From the NCBI RefSeq assembly GCF_000426545.1, contig NZ_AUFO01000022.1:53813-117812 (forward strand): a stretch of 64,000 nt of DNA. Reading direction: 5' to 3'. The translations under genes and the position numbers were made by a program. Each line of letters opens with the position of its first letter. Position 1 is the stretch's first letter. The notes under the pieces are model-generated. The model ran no database searches. It saw only the letters and a list, made by a program, of their open reading frames with translations, and was not told the origin of the DNA. This stretch comes from Paenibacillus massiliensis subsp. panacisoli DSM 21345 (lineage in GTDB: Bacteria > Bacillota > Bacilli > Paenibacillales > Paenibacillaceae). Positions 1-9,404 of the stretch are shown piece by piece.

Positions 1-1
1 T

Positions 2-901
2 GCTTTTCGGGATACGGAGTACGGCTATCGCTTTCTAAGAGAGCCAGAGGCCGATGGAATGGAGGAGTTCCTGAGCAGTCCTGTGGTATTTGGGATACCG
101 TTCCTGTTCCCGCCTAACCGCTACGAGGATGGTAAATTTCCTTGGAACGGTACAACCTACGAGCTGCCGATCAATGAGCCAAAGACCAACAATCATTTGC
201 ATGGATTTCTGCACAATGTGCCATGGAATCTGGAGGAGTATGGCTCATCTGAGGCAGAGAGCTATGTTATTCTGACACAGCAGGTGGATGAGGAGCATCC
301 GATGTATGCCTTCCTGCCATTCACCTTCACGATTCAGCTTCGCTACAGCCTGGATGCGTTCGGACTGCGTCAGCAGTACACGATTGTCAATCAGGGCGAA
401 GAGGCGATGCCGAATCTATTCGCATTCCATACGGCGATTAATGCGCCATTCGCTCCAGGTAGTAGTGCAGAGGATTATCGTATCAAGGTGACGATTGGTG
501 AGCGAATTGAGCTAAGCGACCGCTCCTTGCCTACGGGCTCGCTGCAGCAGCTGTCTGCCGAAGAGGAGGCCCTCAAAGGTGAGGGGATCAATCCCTATTT
601 TGAAGAGATGGATCACCACTATACAGCGGCTCCGCAGAACGGTCGCAATTACATGTCCCTGACTGATACTCGTGTGGGTGCAACGCTGATCTATGATGTA
701 GGTACCAGCTATAAGCACTGGATGATCTGGAATAACAAGGCGTGCGGGCAGTTCATTTGCCCAGAGCCGCAGATGAACCGTGTCAATGCACCGAATTTGC
801 AAGGCATTGCAGCAGAGGAATCTGGCTTGATTGCGCTTCAGCCTGGTGAGATTTTCGAACAAACAGCACGTCTGTACTGTATTCAACAGGTGGCTGAGTA
901 A
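2..901 (+). CDS. aldose 1-epimerase family protein (5' end outside window)
   Basis: The frame is open from the left window edge, so the gene is truncated by the window; an internal ATG at 59 is not the true start. The visible 299 residues look like a galactose-mutarotase-fold protein, which interconverts alpha and beta anomers of hexoses in the cytosol. Seen: an early GIPFLFPPNR segment, the NNHLHGFLHNVPW block that carries a family histidine pair, and a late ICPEPQMNRVNAPN segment like those of aldose epimerase-like enzymes. The exact sugar cannot be told. A GC-rich hairpin with a TTCG loop and a T run follows at 1010-1040, so this is the last gene of its transcript. Confidence 0.8.
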   Translation, partial: AFRDTEYGYRFLREPEADGMEEFLSSPVVFGIPFLFPPNRYEDGKFPWNGTTYELPINEPKTNNHLHGFLHNVPWNLEEYGSSEAESYVILTQQVDEEHPMYAFLPFTFTIQLRYSLDAFGLRQQYTIVNQGEEAMPNLFAFHTAINAPFAPGSSAEDYRIKVTIGERIELSDRSLPTGSLQQLSAEEEALKGEGINPYFEEMDHHYTAAPQNGRNYMSLTDTRVGATLIYDVGTSYKHWMIWNNKACGQFICPEPQMNRVNAPNLQGIAAEESGLIALQPGEIFEQTARLYCIQQVAE

Positions 902-1009
902 CTGCTAATATGAGCAAGTGCAGTGCAGTGAGATAAATTAATGTTAATTAGAGGTAAAGTAAAGTGCTGGACCTAGCACATGTACAAGGTGTATATAGTT
1001 CTAGTACTG

Positions 1010-1040
1010 CGGGGGCCGTCTTTCGAGACACCCCCGTTTT
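1010..1040 (+). terminator. rho-independent terminator after epimerase gene
   Basis: Arms CGGGGG..GTCT and AGAC.CCCCCG pair around a TTCG tetraloop and are followed by TTTT. It lies 110 bases past the epimerase stop codon. Confidence 0.75.
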
Positions 1041-1296
1041 GCGTTGGAGGATAGTGGCTATGACGGAGGATATACAGCACGACTCGGTTGGCATTGTTGT
1101 ACATTTGTATATAGTTAGTCCAATCTGATCATCATTTCGCCTACCATAAAGCCTGCCTACCATATAAATATTCTTCATACAATTCCCCGTTCTCTGCCTT
1201 GTCAATGCTGCTTTGTTGCTTTTCTTCAGTTGCATGTCCATTGGATTAGACGAGATTCTCGGCGATCTATGTGTATTTGATTGGTTATGTAATCTC

Positions 1297-1325
1297 TTGA
1301 CAATTAGAGACATCAAGGATATTAT
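1297..1325 (+). promoter_or_regulatory. sigma-A type promoter with leader hairpin
   Basis: A perfect -35 TTGACA (1297-1302) is separated by 17 bases from TATTAT (1320-1325). The transcript would run about 250 nt before the AhpD-like gene. An 8-bp inverted repeat (GATTCTTC 1356-1363 with GAAGAATC 1378-1385) sits in that leader, just before an AAGGAGG that has no obvious ORF behind it. The rest of 902-1581 holds nothing else I can support. Confidence 0.6.
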
Positions 1326-1581
1326 AGACTCTCAAAGTCTTTTATTTATTTGTTTGATTCTTCTTAGGAATGCTCACGAAGAATCTTCGAAGGAGGCGAA
1401 TATTTATTGTCCTAACTATGACCAATAGGTTTCTCTAATTCCAGAATACTGAGAAAGTTTACGAAATAAAATCCAAGAATGAATCGGAATGGATAAAGTG
1501 CATGAAGGGATGAGATATCCCATACTTCAGCTAGACCCGCGATGCCAGTAGATTAAGATCATTTTTTCGGGAGGATTCTAA

Positions 1582-1953
1582 ATGTCAACTATAAAATTGA
1601 TTTCAGAACAGGAAGCTCAAGGCGAAGTTAAAGAGATGTTTGAACAGGCCAAGCAAATGTTTGGAGAGTTGCCACAATCTATACAAGCAATGGCTAATCA
1701 TCCTGAGTACATGAAGATTGTAGCCCAGAAGGCTCAACTCTTCATGAATTCTCAAGAGCTCGACCAAAACACAAAACTAATCATTTGTTTGACAGTATCA
1801 ATCATGAATAACTGCGAAATGTGTATTTCAAGTTATACAAAATATCTAAAGAATGCTGGCTTTACGGATAAACAGATCGTTGAAGTAATATCTATTATCG
1901 ATTTTGCCGGTGCTATGAATCAATTTAATAACGCTGCATTATTGAAGCCGTAA
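1582..1953 (+). CDS. AhpD/carboxymuconolactone decarboxylase-like protein
   Basis: The 123-residue product belongs by eye to the AhpD-like fold: a helical protein with a CxxC pair (C78 and C81, in NNCEMCISSYTKY) inside the family's signature helix, then a G-F-T-D-K-Q-I-V-E-V segment typical of the group. Members are peroxidases or thiol oxidoreductases. In classical AhpD the second Cys is followed four residues later by a catalytic His; here that position is Tyr85, so peroxidase chemistry is uncertain. The start ATG has a GGGAGG-like ribosome site. The gene stands alone behind a strong promoter at 1297 and ahead of a hairpin at 1993. Confidence 0.75.
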   Translation: MSTIKLISEQEAQGEVKEMFEQAKQMFGELPQSIQAMANHPEYMKIVAQKAQLFMNSQELDQNTKLIICLTVSIMNNCEMCISSYTKYLKNAGFTDKQIVEVISIIDFAGAMNQFNNAALLKP

Positions 1954-1992
1954 TGATGTAAATAAGACGGATTGTGCTGCTCCCACATACAT

Positions 1993-2028
1993 AGAGTCTT
2001 GGTGCGTCGAAGGCTGAGACTCTCTTTA
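1993..2028 (+). terminator. candidate terminator after AhpD-like gene
   Basis: AGAGTCT (1993-1999) pairs with AGACTCT (2017-2023), followed by the pyrimidine stretch CTTT. The stem is short and the T run weak. Confidence 0.4.
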
Positions 2029-2126
2029 CCCAGTGCATGAGGAACTTGACCAACATTTAGATGACATACGGCTACATAACACTAGTACAGTGATTTAGTT
2101 TACATAATATTTGTTATGTGGAATTA

Positions 2127-2178
2127 TAGAAAAGCGTTTACAAAAAAATGTGAAGAACGCTGTTGAATCATGTATAAT
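2127..2178 (+). promoter_or_regulatory. fumC promoter region with cre-like site
   Basis: TATAAT at 2173-2178 is a consensus -10 about 60 bases before the fumC start; no good -35 is visible. Just upstream, the minus strand of 2127-2142 reads TGTAAACGCTTTTC, which matches the core of the CcpA cre consensus (TGNAANCG) but not its last positions. Catabolite control of a TCA-cycle gene would fit, but this is an inference. Confidence 0.45.
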
Positions 2179-2238
2179 ATGACAGAAGTCACATTCAGGC
2201 TGTACCTAGCTCATTACATATTTGAGGGAGGAATACAC

Positions 2239-3627
2239 GTGCAATACCGGATTGAGAAAGATACGATTGGTGAGATTCAGGTCCCGGCAGATCGACTCTG
2301 GGGAGCGCAGACACAGCGCAGTAAGCAGAACTTCCCGATTGGTACGGAAAAAATGCCGATTGAGGTCATTCAGGCCTTTGCTATTCTCAAGAAAAGTGCA
2401 GCGATCAGCAATCACAAGCTGGGCAAGCTGGCTGAGAGTAAAAAGGATGCTATTGTCTTTGCTGCTGATGAGATTATCAGCGGCAAGCTGGATGATCATT
2501 TTCCGCTTGTAGTATGGCAGACAGGCAGCGGCACCCAGTCTAATATGAATGTGAATGAGGTAATTGCTCATCTGGGAAGCCAATGGCTGGCAGAGCAGGG
2601 CAAGGAAGAGCGACTGCACCCGAATGACGATGTGAACATGTCCCAGAGCTCGAACGACACGTTCCCGACTGCGTTACATGTATCCGGTGTTATTGCGGTA
2701 GAGGATCGCTTGCTTCCTGCCATCGAGAAGCTGAAGGCCACTTTGCAGGACAAGTCTGAGCAGTTCAAGGACATTATTAAGATCGGTCGTACCCATCTTC
2801 AGGATGCCACGCCGCTGACGCTGGGGCAGGAGATCAGCGGTTGGTATGCCATGCTAGATAAGAGTGCGCGTATGATTATAGATACCGTTAAATATATGAA
2901 GGAGCTGGCGGTTGGAGGCACTGCTGTCGGGACGGGCATCAATGCTCATCCAGAGTTCGGCAACTTGACGGCGGCTGAGATTTCTTCCTTTACAGGGAAA
3001 GAATTCATCTCTGCGCCGAACAAATTCCATGCGTTGACGAGTCATGATGAGGTAGTTACTGCCCATGGTGCGATCAAAGCGCTGGCAGCAGATCTGATGA
3101 AGATTGCCAACGATGTGCGTTGGCTGGCAAGTGGGCCACGAAGCGGCCTGGGCGAGATTATCATCCCTGCGAACGAACCTGGTAGCTCCATTATGCCTGG
3201 TAAAGTCAATCCGACACAGAGCGAGGCACTGACCATGGTAGTTACCCAGGTGATGGGAAATGACGCGGCTATTGGCTTTGCAGCTAGCCAAGGAAATTTC
3301 GAGCTGAATGTATTTAAGCCTGTCATCATCTATAACTTCCTGCAGTCTGTGCAGCTGCTGGCTGACTCCATCGTGGCATTCAATGATAACTGTGCTGTAG
3401 GAATTGAGCCAGATCGAGCGAAGATTGAGCACAATCTGTACAATTCATTGATGCTGGTAACGGCATTGAATCCGTACATTGGTTATGAAAATGCAGCGAA
3501 GATTGCCAAGCTGGCACATGCCGAGGGCTTATCCTTGAAGGAAGCTGCACTCCAGACAGGCTTGCTCACTGAAGAGCAGTTCGACCAGTACGTGGACCCT
3601 GCCAAGATGATTGAACCGAAGGCTTAG
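2239..3627 (+). CDS. fumC: class II fumarate hydratase
   Basis: Fumarase hydrates fumarate to L-malate in the TCA cycle and acts as a cytosolic homotetramer. The 462-residue product has the full length of class II enzymes. It shows the aspartase/fumarase signature [10 protein letters not shown] at about residues 315-324, the [12 protein letters not shown] block that helps form the active site, and the conserved TPLTLGQE segment. The frame is open further upstream to an ATG at 2170, but the GTG at 2239 is preferred because GGGAGGAA precedes it at normal spacing and MQYRIEKD matches the usual N-terminus. It is monocistronic, with a promoter at 2173 and a long terminator at 3693. Confidence 0.95.
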   Translation: MQYRIEKDTIGEIQVPADRLWGAQTQRSKQNFPIGTEKMPIEVIQAFAILKKSAAISNHKLGKLAESKKDAIVFAADEIISGKLDDHFPLVVWQTGSGTQSNMNVNEVIAHLGSQWLAEQGKEERLHPNDDVNMSQSSNDTFPTALHVSGVIAVEDRLLPAIEKLKATLQDKSEQFKDIIKIGRTHLQDATPLTLGQEISGWYAMLDKSARMIIDTVKYMKELAVGGTAVGTGINAHPEFGNLTAAEISSFTGKEFISAPNKFHALTSHDEVVTAHGAIKALAADLMKIANDVRWLASGPRSGLGEIIIPANEPGSSIMPGKVNPTQSEALTMVVTQVMGNDAAIGFAASQGNFELNVFKPVIIYNFLQSVQLLADSIVAFNDNCAVGIEPDRAKIEHNLYNSLMLVTALNPYIGYENAAKIAKLAHAEGLSLKEAALQTGLLTEEQFDQYVDPAKMIEPKA

Positions 3628-3692
3628 GTATTGCCGTAGAGACAAAGGCATTGCATTCAGGGCACGGCTTAAGCAGATAACTTAAAGTAAAC

Positions 3693-3760
3693 AAAAAAAT
3701 CGCACCTTTATGGACTATGGAGGCTTAATACTTCCATTAATCTAAAGGGCGATTTTTTTT
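3693..3760 (+). terminator. fumC terminator
   Basis: A long stem pairs AAATCGC.CCTTTA with TAAAGG.GCGATTT and is followed by a run of eight or more T. The A-rich left side means it could also act on the minus strand. Confidence 0.8.
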
Positions 3761-3813
3761 TGTATCCAGTGCCCATTTATAACCTCCTGATGACCAGCAC
3801 CAGTTTATCGTGT

Positions 3814-3819
3814 TATAAT
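3814..3819 (+). promoter_or_regulatory. candidate -10 box for pucR
   Basis: A consensus TATAAT 57 bases before the regulator's ATG. No clear -35 hexamer is seen at 17 bases. Confidence 0.35.
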
Positions 3820-3875
3820 AAGTTACAAACAAAGGTATATAACGCGACATGTGAAAAGAATGGGAGGTCTATAAC

Positions 3876-5474
3876 ATGCAGCTTACGGTACAGGAGGCAC
3901 TCGAAATATACCCGCTATCGGAAGCCAAGTTAGTTGCTGGGGCAGCGGGAACCTCTCGCAGGATGAATTCAGTTAATGTGATGGATGCGCCTGATATTGC
4001 CGATTGGGTCAAATCCGGAGAGCTGCTGTTCACTACCGGGTTCTTGCTCAGGGACAGTCATGAGGATGCGACGAAGCTGCTCAAGAAGCTTCACGAGCGA
4101 GGATGCGCAGGGCTCGGAGTCAAGCTTGGCCGTTTTTGGGACAGCATTCCGGAGACTGTGATGGCGGAGGCGGATCGTCTCAGCTTTCCGCTCCTTGAGC
4201 TGCCCTTTCAGTTCACTTTCTCGGATCAGATGAATGCGCTATTCAGAGCGGAATATGAACGCAGCACGAAGGCGCTGCAGTCCGTTGTCAGCAGGCAGAA
4301 GGAGCTTATGCAATTTGCCTTGCGAAAGGGAGCAGAAGCAAGTATTTTTGCGGGATTGTCTGAGATTCTGGACTGCCGAATCGCCGTTGTTGGATCGAGA
4401 GGCCATATCCTGTATACGAATGGCGAATGGGAGCAAGAGCAGGGCTGGATGAAGGGCTGGCCCTGGAAGTCGGTATATGCCCGGGTGAAATGGGATGCCG
4501 GCAGCTGCCATCGAGTACCGATTCGTCAGCTGGAGGAGGATTTTGGATTTCTGCTCGTCTTCACAGAATCCTCGATATCCTTCAAGGCAGAGGAGGGGTT
4601 GTTTCAGCAGGCAGCTGAGGTGCTTGCCTACTACATGAATCAGACGGATCAGGTGCATATGAGTCCGACCTCACAGGATGAGATGAAAGCTGTCATGATG
4701 CAATATTTGAACGGGAGGATTACGGCTAGCGAGCTTGCCGAGTACCTGGAGAGTAGGAGAATGAGTGTCTGTGAGGGCCCGTATCAATGCGTACTGACGA
4801 CTCTTGAGCCAGAGGTTTTTGCTTCACATACCTTATTAAAGCAGCTGTATCATGAGCTTCAATACAATCCGTTGATGAAGCTGAACCCTGCGCGTCACTT
4901 TTTGGTGGATACCGGCATCTTGTCCATCTTCAGCAGTGTATCAGGGCAGGATGAGGGAGATAAGCTCGCCCGCTTTCTGACCAATCGCTTCAGTGACGTC
5001 ATTGCCACACAGCACACGCGTGGAGAGCCTGGTCCTCGATTCTGGATCAGCAAGCTGAAGACCGAGCAGCAAGGGCTCCAGAGTGCATACCAGGAATGTG
5101 TGGAGACGCGCAAACTGGCTCTTCGCTTCGCTATGAGGGATACGGCGCTTCAGTTTGATAGCTTGGAATTCGCGTATGTGTTCCAGCATGTGCCTACCGA
5201 GATCATGGCGAATTATTGCAGCAAGCTGCTGGAGCCTCTCGTTCGTGAGGACCCGAATGAACTGCTGATGCATACGCTGGAAGCCTTCGTCGAGCATGAT
5301 GGCCTCATTAACGAGGCAGCCAAACAGCTCTACGTCCACCGGAATACGGTCACCTATCGTATGGAGAAGATCGGTGCGCTGCTACAAATGGATTTCAAGA
5401 AAACTAATGATCTATTGAAGCTCAAGATGGTTTTTACATTTCGCAAGTTCCTTAAGCAACAAAAGGCACAGTGA
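3876..5474 (+). CDS. pucR: PucR-family transcriptional regulator of purine catabolism
   Basis: This 532-residue protein has the three-part layout of PucR regulators: an N-terminal PucR domain (about 1-125, LTVQEALEIYPL onward), a middle sensing/GGDEF-like region, and a C-terminal helix-turn-helix of the HTH_30 type near 480-506 (AAKQLYVHRNTVTYRMEKIG). In B. subtilis PucR activates the puc genes when purine breakdown products such as allantoin or allantoate are present. Here the gene sits directly upstream of, and in the same direction as, the purine operon, which supports that role. The ATG follows a good GGGAGG site. A terminator at 5601 separates it from the operon, which has its own promoter. 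Confidence 0.88.
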   Translation: MQLTVQEALEIYPLSEAKLVAGAAGTSRRMNSVNVMDAPDIADWVKSGELLFTTGFLLRDSHEDATKLLKKLHERGCAGLGVKLGRFWDSIPETVMAEADRLSFPLLELPFQFTFSDQMNALFRAEYERSTKALQSVVSRQKELMQFALRKGAEASIFAGLSEILDCRIAVVGSRGHILYTNGEWEQEQGWMKGWPWKSVYARVKWDAGSCHRVPIRQLEEDFGFLLVFTESSISFKAEEGLFQQAAEVLAYYMNQTDQVHMSPTSQDEMKAVMMQYLNGRITASELAEYLESRRMSVCEGPYQCVLTTLEPEVFASHTLLKQLYHELQYNPLMKLNPARHFLVDTGILSIFSSVSGQDEGDKLARFLTNRFSDVIATQHTRGEPGPRFWISKLKTEQQGLQSAYQECVETRKLALRFAMRDTALQFDSLEFAYVFQHVPTEIMANYCSKLLEPLVREDPNELLMHTLEAFVEHDGLINEAAKQLYVHRNTVTYRMEKIGALLQMDFKKTNDLLKLKMVFTFRKFLKQQKAQ

Positions 5475-5600
5475 GCCAAGCGAGCATATTCAATTCAATG
5501 CAGCCCAATGCAATGAAATCCTACGATACCCACCCGAATCCATTCCAACTCTAACCAATTCTATTCACCCGATCCATCCCAATCGAATTTATTGGAATTC

Positions 5601-5630
5601 AGCCCTCCCGTTCAATCGGGAGGGCTGTTC
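5601..5630 (+). terminator. pucR terminator
   Basis: A perfect 10-bp stem AGCCCTCCCG / CGGGAGGGCT with a 6-base loop, followed by GTTCTC. The T run is poor, but the stem is strong and correctly placed. Confidence 0.65.
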
Positions 5631-5705
5631 TCATGGAGCGGTCAGGAACCAAATACAAAAATCATACATAATGTTAGTTTAGGTAACAAAATTGCGTAAT
5701 TATTA

Positions 5706-5734
5706 TTGTCACGCTATATACATACATATACAAT
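5706..5734 (+). promoter_or_regulatory. promoter of the purine catabolism operon
   Basis: TTGTCA (5706-5711), a 17-base spacer, and TACAAT (5729-5734) form a near-consensus sigma-A promoter 33 bases before uraD. No other comparable promoter was noticed before 17068, so it may drive the whole set up to pucE. Confidence 0.65.
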
Positions 5735-5766
5735 AACTCTCAATTATCCGATGGGGGGCTGACAGG

Positions 5767-6282
5767 ATGAAGCCATCCACGCTTCAACTTATTAATGATA
5801 TGCCACACGAAGCTTTTATGCATGAATTCGGAGCACTATTCGAGCATTCTCCCTGGATTGCAGAGAAGACTGCGGGGTATAGACCTTTTCCGGATTATAC
5901 AGCCATGTTGGATGTAATGGAATTGATTGTTATGGAGGCTGATATCGAGCAGACCCTGGATCTTCTACGTCGACACCCTGATCTGGGCTCCAGACTGGAG
6001 ATGAGCAGCAATTCTGTACAGGAACAGACAGGAGCAGGATTGAGCCAGCTGTCTGAATCTGATTTTCACGAGCTGCAACGTCTGAACGCGATATACACTC
6101 AGCGTTTTGGATTTCCGTTCATTCTCGCGGTCAGGGGCCATACAACTTCCTCGATCATTCAGATTATGCGCGAACGGGTGGAGGGCACAAGACAGGAGGA
6201 ATTGAAGACCGCTACTCAGCAGGTATTGCGCATTGCATCAATCAGGCTGGAGCAGTGGGTCGAGCGCACTGAACAAATCTAA
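5767..6282 (+). CDS. uraD: OHCU decarboxylase
   Basis: 2-oxo-4-hydroxy-4-carboxy-5-ureidoimidazoline decarboxylase turns OHCU into S-allantoin, the third step of urate breakdown. The 171 residues match the family length. Seen: the catalytic-His motif HPDLG (His70), the N-terminal F-x-x-x-F-E-H-S-P-W block, and the C-terminal FGFPFILAVRG segment with later Arg and Glu residues that bind the substrate. In B. subtilis this activity is fused to urate oxidase in PucL; here the protein stops after the decarboxylase domain and no urate oxidase follows. It is the first gene of the operon, 26 bases before hiuH. Confidence 0.92.
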   Translation: MKPSTLQLINDMPHEAFMHEFGALFEHSPWIAEKTAGYRPFPDYTAMLDVMELIVMEADIEQTLDLLRRHPDLGSRLEMSSNSVQEQTGAGLSQLSESDFHELQRLNAIYTQRFGFPFILAVRGHTTSSIIQIMRERVEGTRQEELKTATQQVLRIASIRLEQWVERTEQI

Positions 6283-6308
6283 CTGTTGATCAGGAAAGGA
6301 CCTGTCTA

Positions 6309-6692
6309 ATGATTACACATACAGGAAAATTAACAACTCACGTGCTGGATACAGGCCAGGGATTGCCCGGTAGAGGGATGAAGATTGAGTTGCTTTACTA
6401 TGGAGAGACTACTTCACGGACTGACAAAGGGAATCTTCTAATTGAGACTACAACGAATGAGGATGGGCGAACCGATAAGCCATTGCTGCAGGGTGAGGCT
6501 GTGCGAACGGGGATCTATGAGCTGAGGTTCTATGCCGGAGCCTATCTGGAGGATACCAGGCATTCTTCTGGAGCCCATATAGCGTTGTGGGACTGGATTC
6601 CAATTCGGTTTCATATCCGGGACAGCCATCAGCATTATCATATTCCACTTCTGTTGGCACCTGGGGGCTATAGTACGTATCGGGGGAGCTAA
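6309..6692 (+). CDS. pucM: 5-hydroxyisourate hydrolase
   Basis: This transthyretin-like enzyme opens 5-hydroxyisourate to OHCU. It is 127 residues long, within the usual 110-130. The N-terminal THVLDTGQG block carries the catalytic His11, and the protein ends exactly in the diagnostic tetrapeptide YRGS. It sits between the decarboxylase, which acts on its product, and allantoinase, so the enzyme order of the pathway is shared by neighbouring genes. Only 14 bases separate it from allantoinase. Confidence 0.93.
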   Translation: MITHTGKLTTHVLDTGQGLPGRGMKIELLYYGETTSRTDKGNLLIETTTNEDGRTDKPLLQGEAVRTGIYELRFYAGAYLEDTRHSSGAHIALWDWIPIRFHIRDSHQHYHIPLLLAPGGYSTYRGS

Positions 6693-6706
6693 GGGAGGAA
6701 TTCGCA

Positions 6707-8119
6707 ATGACAGGACATGGACAATTCGATCTGGTAATCAGACACGGTATGGTTGTGCTACCAGAGGTATGCATAGAGGCAGATATCGCTGTGAAGGATG
6801 GCAAAATAGCTGCTATAGGTCACCTTGAACACATTGCAGAGGAAACGACGGTCTTTGATGCAGCAGGGCTGACCATACTTCCTGGGGCGGTCGATATCCA
6901 TGTGCATTTCAACGAGCCTGGTCTGGAGAGCTGGGAAGGCTTCGAAGCAGGCTCTGCAGCTCTCGCAGCTGGCGGATGCACAACATATGTGGATATGCCG
7001 CTAAATGGAGTTCCTCCAACGGTGAACAGAGAGGCGCTGAACCTGAAGCTTGCACGAGCACAGGAGCGCTCTTGTGTGGATTATGCTTTATGGGGCGGGC
7101 TTGTTCCGGGCAATATCGAGACATTGGATGAGCTGGCAGCGGCAGGGGTCGTCGGCTTCAAGGCATTTATGTCCGATCCTGGTGGCGAGGGCGAAGGGAT
7201 CTTCGCACGCTCGAATGAGCTTACGCTGCTGGAGGGGATGAAAAAGATTGCCGCAATAGGCGGTCTACTGGCCTTGCATGCAGAGAGTGAAGATATTGTG
7301 CAGGCGTCTACGGCTTCAATACGGCAGCAAGGGCGTATGGGCATGCAGGATTATATTGAATCCAGACCTGTAATCGCTGAGGTGGAGGCCGTTAGTCGTG
7401 CTTTGCTATACGCAAAACATACGGGCTGTCGGCTACATTTTGTTCATATAAGCACACCAGAGGCTTTGGAGCTGATTGATGCAGCCAAGGCCAGTGGGAT
7501 GGATGTCAGTACGGAGACTTGCCCTCATTATTTGCTGCTCACCAATGAGGATGCTGATCGTCTCGGAGCTGTGGCCAAATGTGCTCCGCCGCTGCGAAGC
7601 GCGGATAACCGGGAGCGGCTGTGGAATGCATTGCTCCATGGTTCAGTGGATATCATTGCGTCGGATCATTCACCATGCCCACCGTCGCTGAAGCAATCTG
7701 ATGATATGTTCGAGATTTGGGGCGGAATCTCCGGCGCTCAGAGTACACTGTTGCTCATGCTGGAGGAGGGATATCTCGCCAGAGGCCTCTCACTGCCACA
7801 GATTGCTAGACTCGTTGCCTTGGCACCTGCCTCCAGAATGGGGCTGGACGACCGCAAGGGAAGTATTGAGATTGGCAAGGACGCTGATTTTGCCTTGGTA
7901 GATTTCAACAAGGCTTTTACGTTAACGGCTCAGGAGCTTCTTTATACCCATGTACAGAGTCCTTATTTGAATCACACGTTTCCATGCTCGATTGCGGCTA
8001 CCTTTTGCCGGGGGAATCAGGTATATGACAAGCAGCATGGGGTTAGCGAGAGTCGGTCAGGAAGCTGGTTAAAGCCCAGGATGGCTGGGGTTGATCCAAG
8101 GGAGGAACGTTATGCGTGA
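6707..8119 (+). CDS. pucH: allantoinase
   Basis: Allantoinase hydrolyses allantoin to allantoate. The 470-residue product is a cyclic amidohydrolase with the first metal motif HVH at His65/His67 (VDIHVHFNEPG), a candidate carbamylated Lys152 in VGFKAFMSD, later metal histidines in LHAESE and FVHIS, and the Asp of ASDHSPC. The FNEPG version of the first motif is typical of allantoinases rather than dihydroorotases. A GGGAGG site precedes the ATG. Its end overlaps the allantoate amidohydrolase start by 8 bases, consistent with translational coupling. Confidence 0.92.
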   Translation: MTGHGQFDLVIRHGMVVLPEVCIEADIAVKDGKIAAIGHLEHIAEETTVFDAAGLTILPGAVDIHVHFNEPGLESWEGFEAGSAALAAGGCTTYVDMPLNGVPPTVNREALNLKLARAQERSCVDYALWGGLVPGNIETLDELAAAGVVGFKAFMSDPGGEGEGIFARSNELTLLEGMKKIAAIGGLLALHAESEDIVQASTASIRQQGRMGMQDYIESRPVIAEVEAVSRALLYAKHTGCRLHFVHISTPEALELIDAAKASGMDVSTETCPHYLLLTNEDADRLGAVAKCAPPLRSADNRERLWNALLHGSVDIIASDHSPCPPSLKQSDDMFEIWGGISGAQSTLLLMLEEGYLARGLSLPQIARLVALAPASRMGLDDRKGSIEIGKDADFALVDFNKAFTLTAQELLYTHVQSPYLNHTFPCSIAATFCRGNQVYDKQHGVSESRSGSWLKPRMAGVDPREERYA

Positions 8120-9404
8120 GGCTCATGAGCAAGCAGTATCCTCACTCAATGGACATGAAGAACGACAGACTTATGGTCCCCAACTGATTGAGCTGCTTCA
8201 GGAATTGGCGGATATTGGTCGAGATGATACTGGGGGAGTTACGCGTCTTCTTTATACGAGATCATGGCTGTCCGCACAGCAGAAGCTTATGACATGGATG
8301 AAGGAGGCTGGATTGGAGGTGTTTTTTGATCGTGCAGGTAACCTTACTGGCAGACTTCAAGGAACAGATCCAGATCTGGCTCCAATTGTAACAGGCTCCC
8401 ATGTGGACACGGTGACATCAGGCGGAGATTACGACGGTGCTTTAGGTATTGTAGCTGGCCTGCTGGCACTGATCGAGCTGAAGGAGCAATATGGTAAACC
8501 AACCAGAACACTGGAGGTAGTCGCGCTTTGCGAGGAGGAGGGTAGTCGATTCCCTACCGCTTACTGGGGCTCCGGAAGTATCGCTGGGCGTGTCCGCTGG
8601 GAGGATGTTGGCCTGCTCCCGGATCGTGAAGGCATCAGCATGCTGGAGGCTGCAAGAGAATGTGGCTTTGGGCCTGATAGTTCATATGCTGAGCCCGCGA
8701 GGAAACTGGGTGCTTACCTGGAACTGCACATTGAACAGGGCTCCGTGCTGGAGCGATCCAACATTCCGATCGGCATTGTATCGGCGATTGTCGCTCAGCA
8801 GCGGTATCGCATCCAGCTCCATGGCGAGGCGAATCATGCAGGAACGACACCGATGGGCCATCGAAAGGATGCCCTGACTTGTGCCGCCCGGATGATTGTA
8901 GCCGCCCAATCGTATGCACTGGAGGCTGACGATGGACTGGTAGCTACTGTAGGGAGTATCTCTGTAACGCCAGGAACCCCAAACGTCATTCCGGGTGGAG
9001 CTGAATTCACACTAGACATTCGCCATGCAGAGGATGCGGAGCTGCAGCGGCATAGCAGAGAGCTACTGCGACAATTTTCAGTAGTGGCAGAGGAAGATGA
9101 GGTCAGCTTCGTCAGCATTCAGACACTGGATGCAGCTGCTGTACCCATGGGCCGCCAACTGATGGACTCTCTGATAGCAGTGTGCCACAGCAAGCAATTG
9201 GCTTTCCGCGTAATGACTAGTGGTGCGGGTCATGATGCACAGATGTTCCGGCATGTCTGCCCTACGGCCATGATTTTCGTACCAAGTCGTGGAGGCATTA
9301 GCCACAGCCCGGACGAATACACGTCCCCCGAGCATTTAATATTAGGCTACAGCGTACTAGCATCAGCATTATATGAACTAGGTTACGGGGGTGCAGGCGC
9401 TTGA
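8112..9404 (+). CDS. pucF: allantoate amidohydrolase
   Basis: An M20-type hydantoinase/carbamoylase family enzyme that converts allantoate to ureidoglycine, CO2 and ammonia. The 430-residue product shows the metal-site motifs GSHVDTV (about residue 95) with GGDYDGALG, CEEEGSRF (about 140), the ELHIEQG segment, and the late AGHDAQ histidine. The start is taken as ATG 8112 behind GGGAGGAACGTT rather than the in-frame codon at 8091, which lies inside the ribosome-site region. The stop TGA overlaps the TTG start of pucG in a TTGA unit. Confidence 0.9.
   Translation: MREAHEQAVSSLNGHEERQTYGPQLIELLQELADIGRDDTGGVTRLLYTRSWLSAQQKLMTWMKEAGLEVFFDRAGNLTGRLQGTDPDLAPIVTGSHVDTVTSGGDYDGALGIVAGLLALIELKEQYGKPTRTLEVVALCEEEGSRFPTAYWGSGSIAGRVRWEDVGLLPDREGISMLEAARECGFGPDSSYAEPARKLGAYLELHIEQGSVLERSNIPIGIVSAIVAQQRYRIQLHGEANHAGTTPMGHRKDALTCAARMIVAAQSYALEADDGLVATVGSISVTPGTPNVIPGGAEFTLDIRHAEDAELQRHSRELLRQFSVVAEEDEVSFVSIQTLDAAAVPMGRQLMDSLIAVCHSKQLAFRVMTSGAGHDAQMFRHVCPTAMIFVPSRGGISHSPDEYTSPEHLILGYSVLASALYELGYGGAGA

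Noticed and set aside
1213..1428. 71-residue plus-strand frame before the AhpD-like gene
   Set aside because: It overlaps the TTGACA promoter and the leader hairpin, has no ribosome site and low-complexity hydrophobic composition.
5475..5600. Repetitive-looking AATTC/CCCAAT-rich stretch after pucR
   Set aside because: The repeats are short and degenerate with no regular period; not an array.
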